Assembly: GCA_028287105.1 (NCBI GenBank) | Contig: JAQBQH010000200.1 | Location: forward strand, 1-32,506 | Direction: 5' to 3' | From: Myxococcales bacterium | GTDB lineage: Bacteria; Myxococcota_A; Polyangia; Palsa-1104 | Length of the DNA: 32,506 nt | Shown: one piece after another, positions 24,106 to 32,227 of the stretch | How positions within the stretch are numbered: the first letter of the stretch is position 1 | Layout: each line of letters starts with the position of its first letter | Made by a program: the position numbers and the translations under genes | The notes under the pieces: generated by a model | What the model saw: only the letters and a program-made list of their open reading frames with translations | The model's database searches: none | Told to the model about the DNA's origin: nothing

Positions 24106-26919
24106 CTAGGAGCTGGCCTCGTCGCCCGGGTCGGGCGCGCTTTCGTCGAGCAGCGTGAGCGCGATCGCCAGCGCCTTCTTGGCGCGGCTGACGATGCTCT
24201 CGTCCGACTTGATGCGCTGATACGCCTTGAGGATCTGGTCCTGATACCCCGCCGACTCCTGCTCCATCTCGGCGATGCGCGCCGCGCGCTCGTTCAGCGT
24301 CGCCTCGCGGGCGTTCAGATCTTCCAGCGCCGTCTTGAGCCGCACCTCGATCTCCGACAGCCGCGCCGTCGTCTTCTTGGCCTCGAGATCGCGATCGCCG
24401 ATCTGCTGCTCGAGATCGCTGATGCGTTCGTGACCGTCGGTGATGAGCTGGTCGCGCTGCGCGATGGCGGCGTCGTACTCCGACACCACTCCGCCGTGCT
24501 CCTTCTTCAGCTCCTCGATCTGCTGCGCGTGACGCTGCTGCATGCCGGCCTTCAAGTCGGCGTGCGACTCCTCCAGCGCCTGCATCTTGCGCATGTGCTG
24601 ATCGCGCGCGTTCTTGATCTCGTCGGCGATGCGCTTCTCGAATTCCTGCCGCGACCGCGCCAGCTCGTTGGCGTGCGCCTCGGCCGCCTCGCGCAGCTCC
24701 GACTGCCGCCGCTCGTCGAGCGCATGCAGCGCAAGAATGTGATCCTGCTCGAGCCGCTGCCGCTCGGCGCCGTGATCGTTGGCGAGCGCCTCCAGCTCCG
24801 CGCGGCTCTCCTGCCCCTTCTGCGCCAGCTCGGTGAGGCGGCGATCTTCAGCCGCCTGGAGCTCTTTCTTGTAGCTCTCGTGAACGCCGCCCAGCTCGTC
24901 CTGATGGCGCCGCTCCGACTCCTTGGCGTCACGCGTATAGCGCGCGCGCAGCCCGGCGATCTCGTCGGCGTGCAGCTGATCTTTCTCGGTGACCGCCTCG
25001 GCGTGCTCGCTCTTGAGCTGCGCCACCGTCGCTGCCACCTCCTGCCGCAGCTTCTGCACCGCCGCGTCGTGCTTCTGCGCCATGTCGGCGGTCTCTTGCT
25101 CGTAGCGCAGGCGCAGCCCGTCGCGCTCGTTCTGCGACGCGTCGCGCAGACTCTCCATCGCCTGGGCGCTCTCCGCCTCCATGCGGCCGCGCTCGTCGTC
25201 GTACCTGGCCGCCAGCAGCGCCTTGTCCTCTTCGTGCGCGTCGACGGCCTTCTGCATGCGCTCGCCATGGTCGGCGGCCTGCGCATCGAGCGACGCCTGG
25301 TGCTGCTGCTTGAGCGACTGCACCTCGCTCTGATGCGCCGCGATGGCGACGTTGTAGGCCTGCTCCGCCTGCCCCACGTCGGCGGCATGCTTCTGCTTCC
25401 AGCCCTCGATCTCTTCTTCGTAGCGCGCGATGCTCTTGAGCGCGTCATCGAGGCGCGCCTTGACCTGCTTCTCGCGCTCGACCGAGCGCTCCTTGTCGCT
25501 GGCGAGCGCCTCGATCTTCTCCTTGGCCGCGACCAGCTCCTTCTCGGTGCCGAGGCCGCGCGCCTCGAGGTCGCCCACCTTGCGCTCGAGCTCCCTGAGC
25601 TTCGTGGCCGCGTCGAGGACCTGTCGCTCCTTGACGTCGGCGGCGTCCTTGAGGTCGAGGACCTCGCGCTCCTTCTTGTTGATGGTCTCGCGCAGGTTCA
25701 AGAACTCGCGCTCGCGCGAGAAGCCGCTCGACGGCGACGGCACCACCTCCATCGGCTTGGCGGCCAGCTTCTTCTGCAGCTCCTCGACCTCGCGCTTGAG
25801 GCCGTCCCGCTCGCGCTTGAGCTCCGTCACGGCCGCGAGGCCCGTGTCGTGCGCCGCCGTATCGGCCGGGCTCGACGAGACGACCGGTAGCGGCGACGCC
25901 GACGGCGCCGAAGCCGACGCCATCATGCCCGGCATGCGCGGCAGCGGCGTGATCCGCGGCTGCGACGCGGCCCGCGGCCGCACCGGCTCCTGCGCCGCCT
26001 GCTCGGCGACCGCCTCGAGCCCGAGATCGATCGGCCCCGAGGAATCCTTGGCGAAGACGTGATGCGTCTGGATCGGCTGCGACTCCGCGGGCGGCAGCGG
26101 CGCCGGCACCGACGCTCCCGCATCGTGCGGCAGCATGAAGGCGTCATCTTCCGACGACCCGCTGAACGGATCGTCGAGCGGCACCTCCTGGACTTGCATC
26201 GGCGCCACGGCGCGCTTGATCGGCGCCACGCGCGCCAGCACCGGCCGCACCTCCTCGGGAGGCATGACGTTGGTCGAATCCTCGAAGGCGTCGTTGCCGA
26301 TGGCCGCGAAGGCCGCCTCGGTCTCGACGTCGACCTCGCCGTCGATGTTCATGACGCCGATGCGCGTGCGGTCTTCCTCGTCGTCGCTGGCGTCGAACCC
26401 GCCGGCGTTGTGCGCCGCCGCGCCGCCGTACAGCCCGCCGCCGTCGTCGGCCGCCTCTTCTTCGATGATGGCGCCGTCGTCCTCGATGGCGACCTCCTCG
26501 GACTCCATCGGGATCTCGAGCGAGTGGGTCGACGACTCGACGGGATCCGGCATCCCGATGAGCCCGCCAATCTTGTCCACGATCGCCTCGACGCCGAACG
26601 GCTTGTGCAGATACTCCTCGGCCCGCGTCTTGAGCTTTTTGTGATCCTCGAAGTCCTTCTCGGTCGCTTCGGCGCTCGTGATGATGAGCGGCGTGGTCTT
26701 GAGCGTCATCGACTTACGCAGCCGATTGCACACCGCCCAGCCCGTGCGCTTGGGATCGATGCACAACACCACCAGCGACGGGAGATCGTCCTTGCGCTGC
26801 ATGAGGTCGTTGGAGTCGGCCGACGCCTCGACGCGAAAGCCATACCGCGCCAGCTCCCCGACGAGGTGAGCGTCGAGGTTGGCGTCGGCATCGATCAAGT
26901 ACACGAAGCGCTGGGACAT
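24106..26919 (-). CDS. FrzS/AglZ-like receiver plus long coiled-coil scaffold
   Basis: The 937-residue protein starts with a receiver domain (1-125): Asp10/Asp12, candidate phospho-acceptor Asp55, Thr81/Ser82 and Lys106. The HKKLKTRAEEYLHKPFGVE segment strongly resembles the HRKLKAHADEYVAKP stretch of Myxococcus FrzS. Residues about 130-340 are acidic and Pro/Ala-rich. A coiled coil of some 550 residues follows (about 345-905), ending in a short acidic tail. In M. xanthus, FrzS and AglZ with this layout act at cell poles in gliding and pilus motility. Here Thr/Ser and Lys are present, unlike in the FrzS pseudo-receiver. The ATG at 26919 has GGAG ten bases upstream; GTG 26928 is the alternative. 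Other receiver-coiled-coil scaffolds are possible. Confidence 0.85.
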   Translation of the reverse strand: MSQRFVYLIDADANLDAHLVGELARYGFRVEASADSNDLMQRKDDLPSLVVLCIDPKRTGWAVCNRLRKSMTLKTTPLIITSAEATEKDFEDHKKLKTRAEEYLHKPFGVEAIVDKIGGLIGMPDPVESSTHSLEIPMESEEVAIEDDGAIIEEEAADDGGGLYGGAAAHNAGGFDASDDEEDRTRIGVMNIDGEVDVETEAAFAAIGNDAFEDSTNVMPPEEVRPVLARVAPIKRAVAPMQVQEVPLDDPFSGSSEDDAFMLPHDAGASVPAPLPPAESQPIQTHHVFAKDSSGPIDLGLEAVAEQAAQEPVRPRAASQPRITPLPRMPGMMASASAPSASPLPVVSSSPADTAAHDTGLAAVTELKRERDGLKREVEELQKKLAAKPMEVVPSPSSGFSREREFLNLRETINKKEREVLDLKDAADVKERQVLDAATKLRELERKVGDLEARGLGTEKELVAAKEKIEALASDKERSVEREKQVKARLDDALKSIARYEEEIEGWKQKHAADVGQAEQAYNVAIAAHQSEVQSLKQQHQASLDAQAADHGERMQKAVDAHEEDKALLAARYDDERGRMEAESAQAMESLRDASQNERDGLRLRYEQETADMAQKHDAAVQKLRQEVAATVAQLKSEHAEAVTEKDQLHADEIAGLRARYTRDAKESERRHQDELGGVHESYKKELQAAEDRRLTELAQKGQESRAELEALANDHGAERQRLEQDHILALHALDERRQSELREAAEAHANELARSRQEFEKRIADEIKNARDQHMRKMQALEESHADLKAGMQQRHAQQIEELKKEHGGVVSEYDAAIAQRDQLITDGHERISDLEQQIGDRDLEAKKTTARLSEIEVRLKTALEDLNAREATLNERAARIAEMEQESAGYQDQILKAYQRIKSDESIVSRAKKALAIALTLLDESAPDPGDEASS

Positions 26920-26963
26920 GTTGGGCACACTCCGAACCGGTCGGGATCGAGTACAGCCCAGCG

Positions 26964-26992
26964 ATTTTACGATGTTATGGGTTGCGGATCAA
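26964..26992 (-). promoter_or_regulatory. Sigma-70-type promoter of the FrzS-like operon
   Basis: On the minus strand TTGATC (26987-26992) and TAAAAT (26964-26969) are separated by 17 bases. Matches to consensus are 4/6 and 5/6. Transcription would begin about 38 bases ahead of the ATG at 26919, leaving room for the GGAG ribosome site. Confidence 0.6.
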
Positions 26993-27018
26993 CGCCTACA
27001 GAAGAGTACGGAGGCGGA

Positions 27019-28428
27019 TTACTTCAGCGGAACGCCGTAGAGGACCTCGAGCGTGCCCGTGGTCTGCAGCTCGACGCCCTTTTTGACCTGATCGTCCTTG
27101 GCTTTCTTGCCCTTGGCCGCGGCCTTGCCGCCGCCCTTCTCGGGCGTCCGCGACTCGATGGGGAACGCGACGCGCTTGGCAGCGCGGTTCGTGCCGCCGC
27201 GCAGCGTCACGACCTGGCCCGGCTTGAGGCCTTCCGCCACGGCAACCGAGAAGATGTGGGGATCCTCCTCCGAGGTCTGCTGATGCTGGCCGACCTTCTT
27301 GCACGCGAAGTCGTGCTTGTAGTGTCCATCGGACTGCGACCAGTAGCGCGACGGCAGGTCGTAACACTCGAAGTCCGGCTCCATCCAGGATTCTTTCTTG
27401 AACGACACCTCGACGCCGCCGTCGGTCTTCTTGAGCGCGGCGACCTTGCCCTGGCGCGGCTGATCCCGACGATCGACGCTCCAGTCGCCGCGATCGTTGG
27501 CCAGGCGCCAGAGCACGTCGGAGACGTCGACAGGCCGCATCGAGGGCGACTCGGCGGGGACGAGCTTGGCCAACGCCGCCATCGCCACCCACGTCGCATG
27601 CATGCGCGGCCCGCGGAACGTGTAGCCCTTTTCGAGGAGGTCGACTTCGACCATCGCGTCCACGTTGCGGTCCGCGGCCGCATCGCAAAGCGCCAACGCG
27701 CGCAAGACGATCGTCCCCAGCTCGTCGCTGCGCACCGCTTCGGGCACCTGCTTGGCAGAGGTGAACTTGTGCGCGGCGACCCACTGACGCCAGCCCTTGC
27801 GCACGTCGTCGCAGCCGAGCTCGCTGGGCGTGTGCCGCTTCATGGATGCGAGCGCCCACCATCTGTCCTCGACCGCGGTGGCCGCGTCGATGACCGCCTT
27901 GTTGGTGGCGTAGAAGCCGTCCCACTCCTTGAACGCCTGATCGTAGACCTCCATCAGCTTCTTGTATTCCGGCCCGCCCGCGCGCTTGCCCACCCACTCC
28001 TGAGCCGTCTTGATCTTTTCCTGGGTCGCTTCGAAGTAGGGACCGAACTCCGCCTTGCGCTCGGGCGTCAGCTTGAGCTTGGCGACCTCGGCGTCGTAGG
28101 CGGCGCGGTTGAGCGCGCGCGCGTCGCCGCCGCACATCAGCCAGCGGTCGGGCAAGCGAGTGACGTCGCGCGTGCCCAGACAGGTGGCGACGTGGAAGAC
28201 GCGGGTGATCTCGGAGACCGGCTTGCCCGGCCGATCGATCCAGTAGATGCCGTCGACGTCGGTGGGGATGACGCCCCCCGGCTTGCATCCCGCGATCGAC
28301 GAGACCGCGTCGTCGTCGTAGCGCTGAACGTCATCACCATTGCGATAATACGACTTGCAGTCGTCGTCCGCCCACGACTGCGCCGGCGCCAACCCCAAGA
28401 TCAGGAACGTGATCAGTGTCGCTCTCAT
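27019..28428 (-). CDS. Secreted protein of unknown family
   Basis: The 469-residue product starts MRATLITFLILGLAPAQSWA, a Sec signal with cleavage after SWA. The mature part has paired cysteines (DDDCKSYY, SIAGCKPGG, VATCLG, WLMCGG), a helical middle (about residues 120-250) and a beta-rich end. One basic Lys/Ala-rich stretch (GGGKAAAKGKKAKDDQVKK) lies near residues 430-448. I recognise no catalytic motif or named family. The ATG at 28428 is preferred because GGGGAGGGTGGGT lies just before it. A further in-frame TTG at 28443 would disrupt the n-region. It lies 53 bases after the anti-sigma stop on the same strand, so it could be part of the sigma regulon (inference). Confidence 0.78.
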   Translation of the reverse strand: MRATLITFLILGLAPAQSWADDDCKSYYRNGDDVQRYDDDAVSSIAGCKPGGVIPTDVDGIYWIDRPGKPVSEITRVFHVATCLGTRDVTRLPDRWLMCGGDARALNRAAYDAEVAKLKLTPERKAEFGPYFEATQEKIKTAQEWVGKRAGGPEYKKLMEVYDQAFKEWDGFYATNKAVIDAATAVEDRWWALASMKRHTPSELGCDDVRKGWRQWVAAHKFTSAKQVPEAVRSDELGTIVLRALALCDAAADRNVDAMVEVDLLEKGYTFRGPRMHATWVAMAALAKLVPAESPSMRPVDVSDVLWRLANDRGDWSVDRRDQPRQGKVAALKKTDGGVEVSFKKESWMEPDFECYDLPSRYWSQSDGHYKHDFACKKVGQHQQTSEEDPHIFSVAVAEGLKPGQVVTLRGGTNRAAKRVAFPIESRTPEKGGGKAAAKGKKAKDDQVKKGVELQTTGTLEVLYGVPLK

Positions 28429-28481
28429 ACCCACCCTCCCCAATGAAAAGGGTGGACAGTACAGCGCTTCGACAGTGGGGA

Positions 28482-29249
28482 CTAGGGAGAAACGGCAGAG
28501 CTGACGAGCTTCATCATCTGCTCTTGATCGAGGTCGGATGCGATCGCATAGCCGACCCCGCGGTCACGGAAGAGCGCGACGTTGTAGCCGTGCTCCTGAT
28601 CGAAGTAGACCTCGCGATTGCCGATGACCGTCTTGCGTCGCGACTCGATCGGCAGATCGGCGGCGTCGAACATGAACACGCTGACCTTGTCGCCGTTGAT
28701 GTCGTAGACGAGATAGGCCGCCTGCTTGTCGCCGATCGACGCCAGCCGTCCACCGCGCAGCGCCGCCGACAGATTGCGGAACTGCGGCGGCCGCACCGGG
28801 AAGTCGACCTTGCCCGTGTACCACTGCTTGACCTGATCGCTGCCGCCCGACACTTCGATCGGCAGATTGCGCTGATGCTTGGCGACGACGTCGGCCGCCA
28901 CCGGCGACCACTGCACCTTCGAGATCATGAACGTCGCGATCAGACCCACCGCCGCCGCCGCCGGCATGGCGCGCACGGCCCACGCCCGCCACGACAACAT
29001 CGGCTTGGACTCGCGGGCGATGCTGCGCGCGACGCGGTTGCGCAACGCCGCCGGCGCCTGTTCGTGCGGCGCCGCCGCCTTGATGGCGCTCTTCCATTCC
29101 GCCTGCACGCGCACCTTGTGGCGGCACACTTCGCAGTCGCTCAGATGTCCTTCGAACTCCGCGCGATCGGTCTCGGCGAACTCTCCGTCGAGATAAGTGT
29201 CGACGAAGCGCGAGATCCCAGCGCAGCGGAGCGCCTCCTTGCCACTCAT
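28482..29249 (-). CDS. Membrane-anchored zinc anti-sigma factor (ZAS type)
   Basis: Residues 9-42 hold the zinc-binding set Cys9, His35, Cys39 and Cys42, with HLSDCEVC giving the HX3CX2C signature of ZAS anti-sigma factors. The spacing equals that of Streptomyces RsrA (C11, H37, C41, C44) minus two throughout. A helical region follows, then one membrane helix at about 89-110 ([21 protein letters not shown]). A C-terminal domain of about 140 residues should lie in the periplasm ([16 protein letters not shown] to the end). It would bind and silence the sigma factor encoded directly upstream, whose stop overlaps its start (ATGA). Release could be by oxidation of the zinc site or by proteolysis. 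RsrA itself is soluble, so the membrane part differs. Confidence 0.9.
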   Translation of the reverse strand: MSGKEALRCAGISRFVDTYLDGEFAETDRAEFEGHLSDCEVCRHKVRVQAEWKSAIKAAAPHEQAPAALRNRVARSIARESKPMLSWRAWAVRAMPAAAAVGLIATFMISKVQWSPVAADVVAKHQRNLPIEVSGGSDQVKQWYTGKVDFPVRPPQFRNLSAALRGGRLASIGDKQAAYLVYDINGDKVSVFMFDAADLPIESRRKTVIGNREVYFDQEHGYNVALFRDRGVGYAIASDLDQEQMMKLVSSAVSP

Positions 29250-29881
29250 GACTTCTTCTCTTCTCTCTTCGGCCCCGGGAACTCGATGACGTCGGCCGCC
29301 TTCACGATTCCTTCTCGTACGGCATAATCACGCAGAGTCTTCTGTAACAGGCGTCGGCCGCGATGCAGCCGGCTCATCACCGTTCCAACCGGACAATCCA
29401 TGATGTCCGCGATCTCTTTGTACGAGAACTCCTCGAGGTCGCACAAGACCACCGCCAGGCGGTAGTCGTGCGGCACGGCCTCGAGCGCGCGCTTGACCTC
29501 ATCGGGCAAGAGCGCCGCAAACATCGTGCCTTCGGGATCCTTCGACGCGGCGGCGACATCCTCGCTCATGAGCGAAGGCATCTCCTCCTGGTCGATCACG
29601 TCGCGCACTTCGCGCTCGCGCACCTTCTTCCGATACTTGTTGATGAAGGTGTTCGTCAGGATCTTGAAGAGCCAGGCCTTGCAGTTCGTCCCCGGCTCGA
29701 AGCGGTGGAAGAACCGGTAAGCCGTCAGCATCGTGTCTTGCACGAGGTCTTCGGCGTCGCGAGGATCTCGCGTCATGCGCAGACCCGTCGCGTACAAACT
29801 GTCGATATGCGACATGGTCTGCGACTCGAACCCGTCGCGACCGCCGCGTGCCGAAGAGCTATGTGAGCTTCGCCCCAACAT
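29246..29881 (-). CDS. ECF sigma factor, SigR/ECF12-like
   Basis: The 211-residue protein has region 2 (about 24-90) with the segment [48 protein letters not shown], very close to Streptomyces SigR. Region 4 (about 135-190) contains [29 protein letters not shown], the helix-turn-helix that reads the -35. ECF12/SigR factors respond to thiol oxidation and are released by RsrA. The stop overlaps the anti-sigma start by four bases. The ATG at 29881 has no Shine-Dalgarno but lies right after a SigR-type promoter, which agrees with a near-leaderless transcript. Regulon members beyond itself cannot be read here. Confidence 0.93.
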   Translation of the reverse strand: MLGRSSHSSSARGGRDGFESQTMSHIDSLYATGLRMTRDPRDAEDLVQDTMLTAYRFFHRFEPGTNCKAWLFKILTNTFINKYRKKVREREVRDVIDQEEMPSLMSEDVAAASKDPEGTMFAALLPDEVKRALEAVPHDYRLAVVLCDLEEFSYKEIADIMDCPVGTVMSRLHRGRRLLQKTLRDYAVREGIVKAADVIEFPGPKREEKKS

Positions 29882-29892
29882 GTCGTAATGGG

Positions 29893-29919
29893 AACGGCCC
29901 CCTGGGTCCGCGTTATTCC
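29893..29919 (-). promoter_or_regulatory. SigR-type (ECF) promoter of the sigma-anti-sigma operon
   Basis: The minus strand reads GGGAATAAC, then CGTT 18 bases after GGAAT (GGAAT at 29915-29919, CGTT at 29893-29896). The SigR consensus I know is GGAAT-N18/19-GTT. Transcription would start a few bases ahead of the ATG at 29881. The plus strand across the same DNA also reads GGAAC-N15-CGTT, a second ECF-like element that points to the small lipoproteins at 30001. Confidence 0.6.
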
Positions 29920-30000
29920 CACGAAAAATCTAATCGTAAGTGTAAGATGCCGCCCGACTTTTCGTAGGTTTGCGGGTCATACCGTAACCGGGGAGGCAAA

Positions 30001-30216
30001 ATGCGCAGAATGGTAATTGGATTCGCACTGTTAGGTACGATGGGAGCCGTTTCTGGCTGCCAGTATTCCTACGCGACGCCCGCTGTACAGGGACGAGCGT
30101 ATCTCGTGCGCAACGCGTTCGTGACGTCGGACTTCTGGAACTGCGACGCGACGTCGGGTGAGCCCGTTTGCTACCAGACCCAGAAGGCGAACCTGCCTCC
30201 GGGGACCAACAAGTGA
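30001..30216 (+). CDS. Small lipoprotein, first of a tandem pair
   Basis: The 71-residue product has a lipoprotein signal ending in VSGC and a short mature part of about 52 residues, with two further cysteines (FWNCDATSGEPVCYQ). GGGGAGG lies five bases before the ATG. It shares a layout with the next gene: after the lipobox come Tyr and Ala/Thr, then a G-x-A-(Y/W) strand, an aromatic middle and paired Cys, with Lys near the end. I infer two diverged copies. Function is unknown. It is divergent from the ECF sigma gene across a 119-base gap. Confidence 0.78.
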   Translation: MRRMVIGFALLGTMGAVSGCQYSYATPAVQGRAYLVRNAFVTSDFWNCDATSGEPVCYQTQKANLPPGTNK

Positions 30217-30224
30217 GGGCCGAC

Positions 30225-30464
30225 ATGAAACGAGCGATGCTTGGATTGCTCGCGGCCGGCGCGCTGGCGAGCGGATCGGGATGTGCGTACGTGACGTCGG
30301 CAGGTCCGTCGTCGACGGCGGTGACCGGCGAAGCCTGGTACACCGAGGCAACCGGCTTCTTCGGCCTTCTGTGGGGGAGCAAGATCTACTACTGCCCGGC
30401 GCCGACCGCGGCGGGCCCGGCCACTTGCAAAGAGGCCAAGCTCGTCCCGCTGCCGAAGAAGTAG
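30225..30464 (+). CDS. Small lipoprotein, second of a tandem pair
   Basis: The 79-residue protein begins MKRAMLGLLAAGALASGSGC, a clear lipoprotein signal. The mature part has Trp/Tyr-rich strands (GEAWYTEATGFFGLLWG) and two cysteines (YYCPAPTAAGPATCKEAK) before a basic end. GAGGG six bases upstream supports the ATG at 30225. It follows the first copy by eight bases and is therefore in the same operon. The Cys spacing and end resemble the first copy. No enzyme motif is visible. It may be an outer-membrane or surface structural peptide. Confidence 0.78.
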   Translation: MKRAMLGLLAAGALASGSGCAYVTSAGPSSTAVTGEAWYTEATGFFGLLWGSKIYYCPAPTAAGPATCKEAKLVPLPKK

Positions 30465-30474
30465 TGGACCTGGT

Positions 30475-31584
30475 CTAGAGGTTCGCGAAGGGAACGAAGT
30501 CGGCGTTGACGGCGGCGGCTACTGCCTTGTGCGTGATCTTGCCCTTGTAGGTGTTGATGCCTTTGGCGAGATGACGGTCGGCAGAAGCCGCCGCCACAAT
30601 GCCCTGATCGGCAATTCGAACACCGTAGGCCAACGTCGCGTTGTTGAGCGCGAAGGTCGACGTGCGCGCGACGGCGCCCGGCATGTTGGCCACGCAGTAG
30701 TGGATGACGCCGTGGACGGTGAAGGTCGGGTCGTCGTGCGTCGTCGGGTGGCAGGTCTCGATGCAGCCGCCCTGATCGACGGCGACGTCGACGATGACCG
30801 AGCCCGGCTCCATGCGCTTGATCATGTCCTCGGTCACGAGACGCGGCGCCTTGGCGCCGGTGACGAGGACGGCTCCGACGACGACGTCGGCGCGAATGAC
30901 CGACTCTTCGATCGAGAGCGGATCCGAGTAGAGCGTGTTGACGCGGCCCTGATAGATGTCGTCGACGTAGGCGAGCGTGTCGGGGTTGATGTCGAGGATG
31001 TTGACCATGGCGCCGAGCCCGATGGCCATGCGCGCGGCGTGCTGGCCGACGATACCGCCGCCGATGATGGCGACGCGGCCGCGGCGCACGCCGGGCACGC
31101 CACCGAGGAGGATGCCCTTGCCGCCCTTCTCTTTTTCGAGGTACGTCGCGGCGACCTGGATGGCCATGCGGCCGGCGACGGCGGACATCGGCTGGAGGAG
31201 CGGCAGGCGGCCGTCGTCGAGCTCAATGGTCTCGTAGGCGACGCCGGTGACGCCACGCTTGACCAGCTCCGCGGCCAGCTGCGGCGCGGCGGCGAGATGC
31301 AGATAGGTGTAGAGGATCTGCCCTTCGCGCATGCGCGGGTACTCTTCGGGCAGCGGCTCCTTGACCTTGAAGATCATGTCCGCGCGCTTCCACACTTCAT
31401 CGGCGCCGCCGACGATCTCGGCGCCGGCGGTCTTGTAGGTCTCGTCGGCGATGCCGCTGCCGAGCCCTGCGCCCTGCTGCACGAGCACCTTGTGGCCGCG
31501 CGAGGTCAGCATGCGCGCGCCAGCGGGGATCATGCCGACGCGGTATTCACGCGTCTTCACTTCGGTCGGAACGCCTACGATCAT
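30475..31584 (-). CDS. ald: Alanine dehydrogenase
   Basis: The 369-residue enzyme interconverts L-alanine and pyruvate plus ammonia with NAD. The active-site residues fall at the family positions: Lys75 in FKVKEP, His96 in YLHLAA and Asp270 in VDVAVDQGG. The NAD fold has [13 protein letters not shown] at about 175-187. GGAG eight bases upstream supports the ATG. It is preceded by a long inverted repeat in its leader, so regulated expression is likely. Alanine dehydrogenase is used for alanine catabolism or for nitrogen and redox balance. It converges with the small lipoproteins, with only ten bases between the stops. Confidence 0.96.
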   Translation of the reverse strand: MIVGVPTEVKTREYRVGMIPAGARMLTSRGHKVLVQQGAGLGSGIADETYKTAGAEIVGGADEVWKRADMIFKVKEPLPEEYPRMREGQILYTYLHLAAAPQLAAELVKRGVTGVAYETIELDDGRLPLLQPMSAVAGRMAIQVAATYLEKEKGGKGILLGGVPGVRRGRVAIIGGGIVGQHAARMAIGLGAMVNILDINPDTLAYVDDIYQGRVNTLYSDPLSIEESVIRADVVVGAVLVTGAKAPRLVTEDMIKRMEPGSVIVDVAVDQGGCIETCHPTTHDDPTFTVHGVIHYCVANMPGAVARTSTFALNNATLAYGVRIADQGIVAAASADRHLAKGINTYKGKITHKAVAAAVNADFVPFANL

Positions 31585-31603
31585 CGGGGTATCTCCGTCG
31601 GTG

Positions 31604-31632
31604 AGGGTCCGTTGAATGTCACGTCGGACCCT
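31604..31632 (-). promoter_or_regulatory. Inverted repeat in the ald promoter region
   Basis: AGGGTCCG-N13-CGGACCCT is a perfect eight-base inverted repeat 20 to 48 bases ahead of the ald ATG. A TTGACT -35 lies at 31637-31642 on the minus strand, with the weak -10 GACATT at 31615-31620 (spacing 16) inside the repeat. A T-run is lacking, so an operator fits better than a terminator. Confidence 0.5.
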
Positions 31633-31654
31633 GGAAAGTCAATCACGCGGCGCG

Positions 31655-32227
31655 TCAGCGACAGGCGGGCAGCGGGCGGATGTCGACGCGCGAAATCTCG
31701 ACGATGCGCTCGCCTTCGCCGAGGTGCACGGCGACGTGAACGAGCGCCATCCACTTTCCTTCCGGCGAGAAGCTGAGCTCGAGCGTGTAGACGTCACCGC
31801 CGACCGAGGCGTCCGGCTTCCAGTCTTCGAGGAGCTCGCGCGTGGTGGGCGTCACCATCGTCGCCGAGGCGCCTTGCGTGTCGCCCCTGAGCTCGACCGA
31901 GCAGCGCGGCCACGGGGTCGCGGTCGGCGCCGCCTCGTCGGTGCGGCCGGCGTTGAGCCAGGAGACGATCTTCTTCGGCTGCTCGCCGGCCATCAGCCGG
32001 TAGCACGGGCCGAGGACTCCGAGCTGGTTGGCGTTGTCGTCGACGCGGCGGTTGCAGTAGATGAGCTCGTTGACGTCGCTCCACGTCACCCAGCCGAGGC
32101 GCACCGGCGCGCCCGTCGCGGTCGTCAGCGGCGCGCGCGGCTTGGGCGCGTGACAGCCGGCGACGAGGAGGACGACTAAGATCTGTAGTCGGCGTTGAGC
32201 TTGACGTAGTCGACGGTGAGATCGCAC
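31655..32227 (-). CDS. Lipoprotein of unknown function, start overlapping argJ
   Basis: The 190-residue protein has a very basic n-region (RSHRRLRQAQRR) and a hydrophobic core with lipobox LVAGC. The mature part is beta-rich with a Trp-rich start (RLGWVTWSDVNELIYCNRRVDDN). Further cysteines are in GPCYRLM, WPRCSVEL and the C-terminal PACR. The GTG at 32227 has AAGGAAGG eight bases upstream, which fixes the start and means the gene overlaps the last 52 bases of argJ in another frame. I do not recognise a family. It is followed by ald on the same strand. Confidence 0.75.
   Translation of the reverse strand: MRSHRRLRQAQRRLQILVVLLVAGCHAPKPRAPLTTATGAPVRLGWVTWSDVNELIYCNRRVDDNANQLGVLGPCYRLMAGEQPKKIVSWLNAGRTDEAAPTATPWPRCSVELRGDTQGASATMVTPTTRELLEDWKPDASVGGDVYTLELSFSPEGKWMALVHVAVHLGEGERIVEISRVDIRPLPACR

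Noticed and set aside
26059-28446. A 795-codon open frame on the plus strand
   Set aside because: It lies opposite the FrzS-like gene and the secreted protein gene. Its Arg/Leu/Val/His-rich composition is a reverse-complement artefact.
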